Assembly (NCBI GenBank): GCA_032164245.1
Contig: JAVMKO010000003.1
Span: 43,836,890 to 43,900,889 of the forward strand
Source: Sternotherus odoratus
Taxonomy: Eukaryota > Chordata > Testudines > Kinosternidae
Reading direction: 5' to 3'
DNA: 64,000 bases
The notes under the pieces are model-generated. The model did no database searches and was not told where the DNA came from. It saw only the letters and a program-made list of their open reading frames with translations. The position numbers were made by a program, and so were the translations under genes. Each line of letters starts with the position of its first letter. Positions within the stretch are counted from its first letter, which is position 1. Positions 26,801 through 38,800 of the stretch are shown here, in pieces.

Positions 26801-29800
26801 TCGGTGGCTTTTCAGCGGACATGCCGAGCTATTTTGGGAATGCTCGTCATGTCCACTGAAAATAGCCACCAAATGCGGAAGTAATTCATTCGGCGGCTTT
26901 TCGGCGGACACTCAAGGGGTCGCGGCACCATGCTGCTCAGAAAAAAGGGGTCGCGCTAAAGGTAAGTTTGAGAACCGCTGTTATAGACTAACAGATGTTT
27001 TGGATCATAAGCTTTTGGGGTGCTAAGACCCACTTCATCTTAGCCCACAAAAGCTTATGATCCAAAACATCTGTTAGTCTATAAGGTGCTACAAGACTCT
27101 CTGTCATTTTCTTTTAAGTGTTTTGAATGAACAAAACCTTCTTTCATCTTTTACGCAAGATCAATACTATTGTCACAGTGAAAAAACTGCAAAAACTGCA
27201 GACTATCCACTGATTAAGTTTCTGTTCACTTATTGGGCACGTATCATTTTTATGTCAACAGTTATTTTTCATTTAGCCACAACGACAAGTGAACAAAATT
27301 TCACTGGCTGTGTTGGAATTTGATAAACACAAAATCCAATTTTAGAGGAAAGGAAGTAGATTATTTAAATTATTTTACCTTTGGTCCAGAAACACCGTTT
27401 GCACCTGAGGAACCAGGTAAACCCTAAAAGAAACAACATTTTAAATGTCATTTGTCTGTTATTACAGAGTCTAGAAATATACAAAAAGCACCTGCTGAAA
27501 ATGTTGTTAAAAATGTAACTTTACATTATCACAATCATAATTAATACTTTTCTAGTTCTTTCACATGAAGATCTTGATGCACTTTCCAACCAGCAGTTGA
27601 AAAAGCCTGATCCCCCTGTGAAGTAGGTGAGTAGTATTATCCCCATTTTATAGTCAGGCAAAAGGCAGCACAGAGAGGTGAAAGATTACACTTTGTTCTG
27701 GGTCACAACAGGAGTCACTGCCACTGTGAGATTTCGAAATGGGTATAATACCCCACTCCAATCTTATGCTCAGACTACAAGATCCCCTCTCTTATTTACA
27801 CTCCATATTCCCTCTCTTGTAAACAATCATTCACAGCAAGTGCTCTCTATAGTTAGGAAAAAACATAGCAAAAAACAACTTCAGAATGCAACTGTACATC
27901 AAATGATATTTTAACTTAGTTCCTTCAATATCGTCTCTGAGTATCTGCTCCTGAAGCAGAATGTTTTGAAAAAAATTCTGTTGGGCTTTTAACACTTGAC
28001 ACTGGTTTGACACAAATAAGCAATTATTGCATTTACTGGTATGGTATATGTCTCCTTGACTGTGACCAATCCACATGAATTAAGAATAGCACTGTGTATT
28101 TTGACAGCAGAGCAGTGCTATGCCTTTTATGTATGTATTTTATGGTAGATTAAATTTGTTCTTAGTTATTTATACTGTTTGAATTAAATGAAAGCCACAT
28201 AGCACCCAAGTGTGGAGAACCCAATAATGGCAAAGTTGCAGATTCTCCTATAACAGGCAAATCCCTCACTGACATAAAGTGAGTGTTTCTGGCCACCAGC
28301 TCCACCACATCCCTTCCATATGGGACATTTTGGAGCAGGAGGAAGTATGGGGCACTCCAGCAACCCTATATTGACAGAACAGACACAGGGGATTGTTCCA
28401 TCTGGGATAAATTCAACGAGCCTTAGGTTGCTCTAACTTGCATTGTGGATCACTTTGGCCCCCCAGCCAGTCCCAAGATTAGGAAAGGCAGAAAGCCATC
28501 TTTCACTACTTCCACTGGCGTAGCTAGGCGGGTGCGGGGGGTGCGGACCGCACCGGGTGACACCCTCTCAGAGGGGTGACACCCGGCTCGGGCTGTCAGT
28601 GCCGGGCGCCCCCGGGCCCGCCCCGCGCTGCCTCTGGCCCCGGGCCGGCCGCGGGGGGCTGCAGGGTCCCGGCCGGAGCCGTGCGGGGAGCCCCGTGGGG
28701 GGGGGCCGCCCCGGCTGCTGCCTCCTCACGTGTGGGGAGCCCCGGGGGGGGGGCGCCCCGGCTGCTGCCTCCGCACTGGGTGACACCAACCCTAGCGACG
28801 CCACTGATTACTTCACTTCCTTAGCTGCCCCAAACACAAGATCAGTACTGCTGAGGATTGAACCCTCAGTGTTGATAAAGACAAAATCAAATCCTAATAC
28901 ACAAATATTGGAATCTGTCTTCAGTCCTGTAACTTGAACGTGCGCACACACACATACACACATGCACAAATACAGCAATTCCTCCTACACATCAGGATGA
29001 CCGCAACCCTCACCTCCTACACTACTAAGTCTAAACCTCACACCAAATAAATAAATACAAACAAGAACTTCTGGGTGCTTATGTTAACATGTCAAAGGCA
29101 CTCAGGATGGGATTCAGAAAATTATTAGGAACATAACTCTTTTCATTTCAATGTGTGAGGAGCAAGTATATAACCCCAGATAGGTAGGTGGATAGAATTA
29201 AAGAGATGGTTAGTAAAAAGAATTGAATAAAGAATAAATACTGCTAGACAGAATGAAAATAGCATTCTACCGATTTGTAAACTGATTCCTTTATACTTAA
29301 AACTAAACCACACTCTTACGCCACTGCTATCAGACAAGGTCTAGTAAACTCCACTGCCTGGATAAACTTTTGCAAAATTAAAAACTTATTGGGCCCCATG
29401 CTCAGATATTCCCACAGTGCACAGAGTCAGGGGGTGATGTGTAACGCTTCTACTTACACTCTTCTGATCCTGGTGTCCGTTCCTTCAACTGTGTGCTCTG
29501 TTAGAGTAGCCTGCATGCTGTTATTTATGTCTGCCTTTAACAGCCACAAGGCATCAAACCCTTAGCCAAGAAAGAACTGCCAGTGAAGTTGCATGTTGGT
29601 CCACCCCTTTTTAGTAACCTTCTTCCCTAGTATGCTGACAGGCAGGAGGTTGTTTTGCGTGCAACCCTCTATTTTGGCTATACACTTCAGGATCACCCTT
29701 GCACTGGAGTTACCCACCCTGGGCCATTCACTCAGTCTTTCCACCCACAGTATGATGAGACACAAAAGCTGACACAAGAGCATCTGATAAACTGGACTGT

Positions 29801-32800
29801 TCTTTGTGTTTGAACTGAATGGAACTTTCACATTTAAAGTATTAGCTACGTACTGGCAGTCCTTGAAGTCCTGCATCACCCGGAGCACCAGGTTTTCCTG
29901 GTTCACCCTGAAAAAAAGTCAGTTTGCATAAATTATATAAAATCTTCAGTTCAATAAGTAAAAAAACCTTTTTTCTTGAAAGCAGAAACAGTGTGATTTT
30001 AGACATTTAGCTGGGGAAGTTTACTACAAATTACCACAGTAACTTTCACAAGCCAAAAGCAGTAGCACAAATGAAAAACATACAAGATATATAGATGAGT
30101 GGAGCTAATACAGTTAGAACAATGTGTATCAAATGTCATGTAACCTGAGATAGCCAGATAGGATACAGTTAGCCTACCTTTGCTCCAGGCATTCCAGGAA
30201 TCCCTTCCCGGCCATCAACCCCTGGTAAGCCCTTGAAACACAGATAGCATATTGTTATAAAGAACATCCGTTGCTTGTCTTAATGCTGTTCCCCAGCATT
30301 TGCAATATAAAGGATCATGATAAGGAGTAAATTTTTAAAATAAATGAGATGTATACATACAGCTTCTCCTTTAGGCCCAGGGAGACCAGTTATTCCTCTA
30401 ATACCTTGAGGACCCTAAAAAAAAAGATACATTTAAGTGACAGATGCAAGAAGCATCAATACATGCTTATTCATGGGTGTATTAGGTAAGTTACCTTCAG
30501 CACAGATAACATGTAATATATAATATTATTGCTAAATGTTTACTTGTAAATATGATTTGAACTCACCCTGTTTCCCTTTGGACCTGTCTCTCCCTGTAGA
30601 CCTCTCTGGCCCTGGTCTCCCTGCAGGAAATATTTTCATTTAGCAACAAAGTCAGAATACAATTGATCGTATTGATTAAATGAAATCAGGTAAAACATGA
30701 AAGGTGAAATTCACTCTTGCACAGAGAGCGTGTGCTTGGCCCTGTGTAACATCTGAGCCCCAAATCAAGGGTTTAGGTGGCCCTTGAATGGTAAATAGCG
30801 ACCTTTGTGGGTTCCTTCTAACTGGTGAATTTCAGTTTAATGGCTCAGTCTTGCATGACTTGGGAATACCTAAAACTCCCAGTGAAGCCAATGAGAGTTT
30901 GGGTGCATAAAGATGCAAGATCTAGCTTTTAATAAGCACCACTGCCTTTTAAATGCCCATTTGTTTTCACATTTACCCATACTCCACTTAGGCTGCACTC
31001 TCACTCTATAAACAACTGAAAAGTACTTCAATGGAACCCTCTTGAAAGGAAATCACTCCACTATGGGAAGGGAAGATATCTACTTTCACTGTATGCTGGT
31101 GTCCATGCCGACTAGTCCATTTAGGCCATTATAAACAAATATATAGTTTTCTCAAACCTTCTTAAGATATATTAAATGGTACTTCCATTCCCCTTATTGG
31201 ATCAAAACATTGTTTCAGGTGTTTAGGTACTTATGCTCAAAAGGTGAGTAAATTATATTTATTCCTGTGGAAGACACACTAATTCTAAATAAAATATGTC
31301 TAATTTACATTTAAAGTAATATGTAATTTACATTGACATTGATTGCCCTGTGCAGTTTATAGTTAAAGGTCCTGGTGTAAACCAGAAGTTAGGGCACTCA
31401 CCCAGGATGTTCTCTCTGCCCCCCCTCACTCCCCAACCCCAGCCCGCCGGATTTCCACTTGATATAAACTGTTTGAATATTCACTGGGCCACAGAGAGGG
31501 TAAGATTGACGCTACTGTCCAGTGCTTAGTACATTCACATGGGAAACCCAGGTTCCAGTCCCTACTCCAATGTGTGTTTAAATATTCTACACAAAGTGGA
31601 CCTGGGTCTCCCACATCCTGGGTGAGTGTTCTAACCACTGGGATAAAGAGTTTTCTGGGGTGAAAAAAATGGGACATAAGCTTGTCTTCAGTTTTTGCAA
31701 GAAAGAACTTTGGGGAACTGGGCTTAGGGTACATCTATACTACCCGCTGGATCGGCAAGTATGTTTGATGTATCGGGGATCGATTTATCGCGTCTCATCT
31801 AGACGCGATAAATCGATCCCCGAATGCACTCCCCAGAACTTCAGAGCTCCATCTGGGCAAGAGGAGGAAGCGGTGTTAATGGGGGAGCAGCAGCTGTTGA
31901 CTCGCCGCTGTGGGGACGGCCAGGTAAGTCGACCTAAGATACTGCGACTTCAGCTACACAATTCATGAAGCTGAAGTTGCATATCTTAGGTTGACTCCCT
32001 TCCCCACAGTGTAGCCCAGCCCTTAGATATCACCTCTCTCCTCAGCATTTCCTATTGGCTAGTTTAGGCAGCTCCCCTCTCATCTGGCTGGCTTTTGTGA
32101 ATCTCTTTAAGCACCTTACTCTCCACAGGCCTTGCATAAGGAGCCTGGGCGCCTAACTTAGAGCTGAGGATTCCACTAGAAGGCAAGGTGCCTAAAAGTT
32201 AGGGACTGCACCATTGAGCTCAGGTCCCCTTTATGGAACTGTTCCTATGTGAGATAATGATGTGCAAAAAGAAAAGAACCCAGCTTAACCTTCAGAGCTC
32301 AAAGGGAGTTTAGAGACTTGGCACTGAGAAATAAACATATTTTTTACTAAGTGCTTGTTCTGATGTTACCAAGTTACGCCATTAATTTCAACAGCAATAC
32401 TATCAGATTCCAAATGTCTGAAAAAACCTAAACAATACACAATACCACCTGTATGACAGTGCTTAATTAGAACAATTTCTCTGCTATAAGGCTACCTTTT
32501 ATTTCTAAATATATTGATTCCTTTTGTTATGAGATCTAAAACACCCAAACTACTTTCCCCACCAAAACAAATATTGTTAGAAAAGGGGTAAAGTGCCTTG
32601 TTTAAATAGACAACGTTTAGCTTCTATTGGACTCAAAAATCATTTGTTTATCCTCATGTATGAAAGGGAAGAGTCACTGTGATTTTTATCATTTAACTGA
32701 ATAATGCAAAGAGAAGTCGTTCTGTTTTGTTTGTAAAACAAGTGACTTTTGTGTCTCCAAAACACAGGGCCGGCTTTAGGCACTAGCAGAGGAACCATCT

Positions 32801-35800
32801 GCTTGTAGCGGCAACCAGTAGAGGGTGGCATTCCATCCATTCTTAGGGTGGCACACTCTGCTCCGAATGGTTGGGGGGGGGGGGTTTGTTGCTTCGGTGG
32901 CAGTGCTCCTGCCACTTATTTTTTTTTTTTGGCTTGGGGCGGCAAAAAGGGCAGAGCCGGCCCTGACAAAACATACAAGTGCTTGCTGCTGTGTTATGAA
33001 TGTAGGGCTGAGCCATGTAGGGCTGGAGTAGGGGATTGGGGTGCGGGAGGGCGTGTGGGGCGTGGGAGGGGGTGTGCTGTGCAGGAAAGGGCTCAGGGAA
33101 AGAGACTGGGATGTGGCAGAAGGCTCAGGGAAGGGAGTTGGGGTGCTGGAGTGGTGCAGAAGGGGACTCAGGGCAGGGATTCGGGTGTTGGGAGATTTGG
33201 GGTGCATGTCACTTACCTCCCTGCCTGCCCTAGCCTCACGCCTCTCCCGGAAGTGCCCATCATGTCTGGCATTGGCTCCCAGGGTTGGGTGGTTCTCTGT
33301 TTCCCACCAATGGCAGCTGCCGGGTGCAATGCCTGCAGGTGAGGGCAGCCCATGGAACCCTCTTCCCTCTCCCCCCGGGGCCACAGGGATGTGGTGCTGG
33401 CTGCTTCTTGGAGCGGTGCGGGGCCAGAGCAGGCAGGGAGCGCACCTTAGCTTCACTGCACCACCGGGCCGGCAATTCCGTGGGTCTGATTGAAAGCCCT
33501 GATGGGCTGGATCCAACCCATAGGCCATAGTTTCCCCTCCCCTGTACTAAGGGAAAATCCATTTCCAAACCAGATAGCCACTGCTTTATTTCTATAAACT
33601 TTCTTAAAAGTTAATATCACTTTGAAGAATCTGGCTGACCCAAAACTCTACTTACAGATCCACCTGGGAGCCCTCGTGGACCAGGGTCACCATCAAGGCC
33701 ACGAGCACCCTACAAAATAAAGAGATAACACAAGATAGTAGGGCTGACTCCATGAGATGTACCGAGCACCTACATATTCCGATTACTTCAATAGGAATTG
33801 CAGGTGCCCTGCACTTCTCTGAATTTGGCTCTGGGGTATTATTATTAAGACAAACAAGCTTGACAAAGTGGCTTTTTAAATTTTTTAAACTCTAGTTTAC
33901 CTTTTGGGGAGTTATATAATTAAATACCAGCAAATGTTATATATGAAATTATGTCATTCCTCTATCAAAATGTACTGGACAGTGATGAATTCAGCTACTT
34001 TAAATTATTTCAGAACAATTCATTCTTGTCCTTAACTAATTCCCTGCATCAAACAAAAACATACTGCACATATATAGCATAATGGACTGACACCAAAATG
34101 TGAATTGCAATTGATTTTTAGATAATGTCTCATAAAACTATCTTCAAAAATGCGTTATAGAATCAATTATAAGTCAAAATGGAAAGAAATGTCTTCAGGA
34201 AAGATTTAGAAAGAATAAGGAATATGTGTCTCAAGAGAGAGGCAGTAAGTATTTCGCATAGCTGGGGCGGAATGTAAGTGGCCAAATAATTGTTGGGGGA
34301 GGGGACAGAGGATATATCGTGGGAATCGTAGAACAAGAAAGCAAACTTTGTTTCCCATATCTTTCACTGGATACTCGGACTGGATTTGCACCATTTTGTT
34401 CAGTGACTGGCTATCGAAACTGAGTTAATGAAAGTGATCCATGTACCAAGACAAGCCGGTGAAAATAGGAGTAGAAAGGTTGAGGAGGACACAATCAGGG
34501 GAAAGGAAGATTCAGTAAACTTTAGTTTTATTTCAAAAGGTTATGGCCCATGTAAATTAATATCACAGTTAAGCTTGACACCTTGCCAAAAGCACCAAGA
34601 GGATATTCCAAACTACTGTAAGTCTCGGGGAGAAGGAGGGTATTGTAAGAAATTGCAGGAAGTCCACTTCAACAAAATTTGCTGATGTACTGAAGGCATT
34701 TACTCAGAAAGGAAAGGACTAGCTGTCCTCCTGACCAGAAGTATGATGTTACAATTGCCGGAGCACACTTGGTGGGAGAGAGAAAGTACAGGCATAGCAA
34801 AGAAAGGTATCAAAAGTAAGGCTAAACCCAGAAAGCACCCATTGCATAGTGACCCATGTTTAAAAATTACATGTAGTGGGGCCAACCTCTGACTACCAAC
34901 TGCATTATATTGATAGAGATAATTACTAGTACTTACTTTGTTCCCTTTGGCTCCCATTATTCCAGTTATGCCTCTCAAACCTTGAATTCCCTGGAAATGA
35001 AAAATAAGAATAATACTGTGACAATTGTGGGGGTAAACAACAATTGCAGGGTCACCCCCAACACAATTTAGACCATACTGCTATTTTGTTATCAGAAATG
35101 TGGTAGTTTTCAGATAATAGACTTCTTAAGGTACTACATATTTTCTTTGTTGTTATTTTATTCCTTCCCTTGTATATAAAAAAAGAGCCAAATGCTTCTG
35201 CATTAAAATTTTTAATTCGTGTGGTAATTTGAAAACTGTACAATTAATAAAATATCAAATTAGAACACACGTAGCTCGGTCTAGAGGAACTGTCAGATTA
35301 ACCAAAACTGCACTGAGGCCTCAAACACAACTATATTTTAGGGACAGAAAAATACTCATTGTTCTGAGGACCATAAAGTTGAAGTAAAGCCCTGAAAAAA
35401 ATCTGACTGAGGGGAACCAGGTCTAAGGCTTTTCTTTCTAACAAACCTTACAGACTATTACAGTTCTTACCGTCTACCCTATAAAGCCCCCTTTCCCCTC
35501 AGACCCGGCATATCCCTTTTTAAGTTGACATCACTTTCCCTGCCTCTTGAATCCTGGATTGCAGTGGACAACACTTGAAAATACTGTGATTTTGAAGAGC
35601 TGTTAGGCGACTGGGGTGATGGGCATAAGTAAGTAAGTAAGTAGGCCACCTACTGGTGGTGCTGTGGAGTTAAATGAGTAATGCAATGTGTTATTTCCTG
35701 ATGAATGCACTACATCAGAATCTGTATGACCATGGGCCACGAACTACAAGTGTGTTAAATTACTAGGCCTGGCAGAGGGTGAACACTACAGGCTCCCTTC

Positions 35801-38800
35801 AGGAACAGAAAATGTATCCTTTAGTACAGTGAGCTCAGGCAACTACTTCATCAGGGAGGTTTTATTAGTCTTAAGGATAAGAAGAGCTTATATTCTTCAT
35901 TCTATGCAGTCTCTTGTATTTCTGAAAGCTCTAATCAGACTTCTATGTTTGTCTGGACCTCCATGATCTAGGACTTGAAAGTCATGAGCATGAAGGATAG
36001 TTCAGGCCTACTGAATGATTTCATTTCCCCCAAAATTGCTCAAAGCTCTAGTCAAACCTGGACACCTGGCAAGCATTAGAGAACTCTTTTCAGTCCCAGA
36101 AAAATATAAATCTTCACCATCCACACTTCTTTCTCCTGACTCACTCAGCAGGAAACCAGAGATTATGCAAACTCTGACAAAGGGAGTAAGCATGCCATGA
36201 TTAAGACCTAGTTCTACTATTGGGAGTGACCCCCTTTCTCCTTCCTGTTCCCCACTGCCTGTCCTAGCGATGGGAACTGGAGGGAGGGTTGATCATGAAG
36301 AAACCAGCTAAGGAAGAACAAACAGGAACAAGGAAATTAGGACTCTTGGGGGAGACACAATGAAGGAGTATGTTACAATCTGCCCAGGAGTGGTGGCCAC
36401 TAAATCCTCAGTTCAGCAAAGTCTAAAGGTATATCTACTCTGCCAAAAAAAACCAAACAAAAAAAACCAACAACAACAAAAAACCACACAATGTCAACAA
36501 GTCTCAGACCCCAGTTCTACAGACTTGGGCACACATTGCAAAAAATAGCTTTGTTAGATATTCCCTCTCAGGCTGGAGCTCAGGGTCTGAAATATGGTGA
36601 GAAGCGTGGTCTCAGCGCCTAAACTCCAATCCAAGTGAGAATATCAACGTGGTTATTTTTAGCACCATCGCACAAGCCCAAATTTGTAGTCCTGGGCTCT
36701 GAGACTCACTGCTACAGGGTTGTATTGCTTTTTGTTTTATTTTTGTCAGTGTAGATGCACCATAAGTCTCAAAGTTAAGCACACGTATATGTCTTTGCAG
36801 GTTTAGGGCCTATGTCATCAAAAGCATGCACAGTAAGGCCAGAAAAGACCAGTTCAGTCATCTATTGCCCTCCTGTGTAAAAAGTAACATAAGACAGACC
36901 ACACTAATTACTTACAATGTGAAAGCATTACAAGAACCAAGCCATGAGAGCAGAAAAGGGCATGCTGTGAGGTTTTACTATGCAGAGTTTTAAATGTTTT
37001 TACCTTTATTCACAATCAGTGTGATGATATTAGAAGATAGATGTATAATATTATTTTATGTCTAATTGCTTATAAATAAATAGATATAGTGACATGAAAA
37101 AAATCGATAGTGCTATTCAAAAAGGAAATACTTTACTGGAGGGCCTTGAGCTCCGACATCACCTAGGACTCCCTGGGCACCTTCCTCACCCTGGAAAAAC
37201 AAGGAAGAAAGCTGAAGCAAATCCATACCACGAAAAGGAAAACACTATCAGTATAAGAGTTACCACTTCTTAGTCACTGATCCCTGTCAACATGCTCTGC
37301 TTTGAAGGAAACTCAACATAGACACATTTCCTGCCCCAAAGAGCTTACACTTAACATTAGACAGGTAGTAAATTAAGGCACATAATACATTGGCTCATTA
37401 AATGAAAGGGTAATTGCAACACAATTCAACTCTCTCTGTATTAAAAAAATTACAGACTTCTTTCTTTGCTGAATTATTGTTTATAGGCTTCATGAAAGAA
37501 ATGTGTTCCAAGAAGGAAGATGAAGGAAAATAAGGTCATTTTGCTCAAGAGTATCAAGGGTATGATTTAAGGTAAATCATTCCATTTTTCTCAAAGTTAG
37601 TATTCCCAGGTTTGTTAATTCAGATTTAAAAAAAAACTGTAATGAAGTCAGAGTCTGAAAACTGGATGTGTATGTTGATATCCTCACATGCAATCCAGCA
37701 TTATCCTTCAGTGTTGTTATTATTAAATCAATACTGTGCCTTATTAATACAGACACCTTCCTGGTGACCAGGTAACACCTCCCATTATGCTGTTAGACAG
37801 CAGAGCTACAATTCTCAGCACCAGACTGATTTACAAAGAGGTTGGTTCTGGGCCACAACAAGGATTGGGCAACTCCTGTAGCTAAAGCATTCTGAAAAGT
37901 GGAGGGACTACTTCCAATAAGTTAATATTCTTTTTGTTTTATATATGGATATGGAGAAGGGGTTTATGGCACAAACTTTGTTCCTTATTTTTAAGGTATT
38001 TGATTGCTTGCCTTGGAAAGAGAAGTCCTCTGTGGACCAAAAACTTACAGCATGGGCAATGGTAGTGCAAGGTTCTCCAAATTTCCTCAGAAGTATCCAA
38101 CAAGCCCATTCAAGATGAACTGTTTTTAGATGAGAATGTAGTTCAAGCAGATTTAGTCCTTGGCTCTTTCCTTCATCTCTGTTGTGGTTACCTATACCTT
38201 TCTCACCCCCATCATGCACTCTTTTCCCCCAGGTTGCCATCTCATTCTCCCTTTGCCCTCTCCCTGTTCAGTTGTATCACCCTAAGCATTCTCTAGTCTC
38301 CTACAGACTTTATTCCTGGTTTTTTAACATTATTAAGTACTGGTTTTATTGTGCAGCTAGTTCAATAACAATTATTCCGATGGTCAAAATGAAAAATGAG
38401 AATGCCAATTTCTGTGTGATAATGAATGCAGTATAGGGGAGATGACTCAGCAGATAATGTGCTGATACTGACCCAAATGCCATACAAGAAGTGGGCTCTC
38501 AGTTCTTTCTGGCAGAACTATCACTAATTTTGATGGATTCTAAACAGATGACTCTTTTTGAAGTGTAGGCTGAACAGCCAGTTATTTTGCTACCAATCAT
38601 TGCTTGCCATTAAAATACTGTTATCTTACCTTATGACCTTGTTTCCCTGGTTCACCACTCTCTCCTTTTACTCCTTTGTGACCCTAAAATAAAGGAATAA
38701 AAAAGAGTGCAGACAATTTATTTAGCATTTGAGATATCCACTCTTCCAACATAGCCTGCCAACTAGTCTCAAGGTGTACCTTCTGTAACACCTCCCCAAT

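Larger units (their letters stand above)
26038..27378 (-). other. COL9A1: COL9A1 intron 26
   Basis: It contains the fold-back element with a nested hAT (26617-27110). Nothing else was recognised. Confidence 0.6.
27424..29853 (-). other. COL9A1: COL9A1 intron 25
   Basis: It holds a MIR SINE (27590-27720) and a GC-rich hAT-like element (28513-28806). The stretches 27730-28500 and 28820-29850 show nothing I recognise apart from a short CA-rich run near 28945-28970. Confidence 0.6.
30621..33655 (-). other. COL9A1: COL9A1 intron 21
   Basis: It contains a palindromic remnant near 30820-30925, a SINE-like host element (about 31380-32230) split by a Harbinger-like element (31727-32022), an intact hAT (32765-32965) and a truncated one (about 33000-33544). 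The stretches 30930-31370 and 32240-32760 show nothing recognised. Confidence 0.65.

Noticed and set aside
26680..26980. GTCGCGACCCC-rich segment considered as a CpG island
   Set aside because: It has perfect transposon ends and an 8-base duplication, so the CpGs come from the hAT element.
32776..33528. Longest open reading frame in the window (minus strand, 250 codons)
   Set aside because: It runs across two separate hAT-like elements and their junction. It is rich in Pro and Ser, with no family resemblance.
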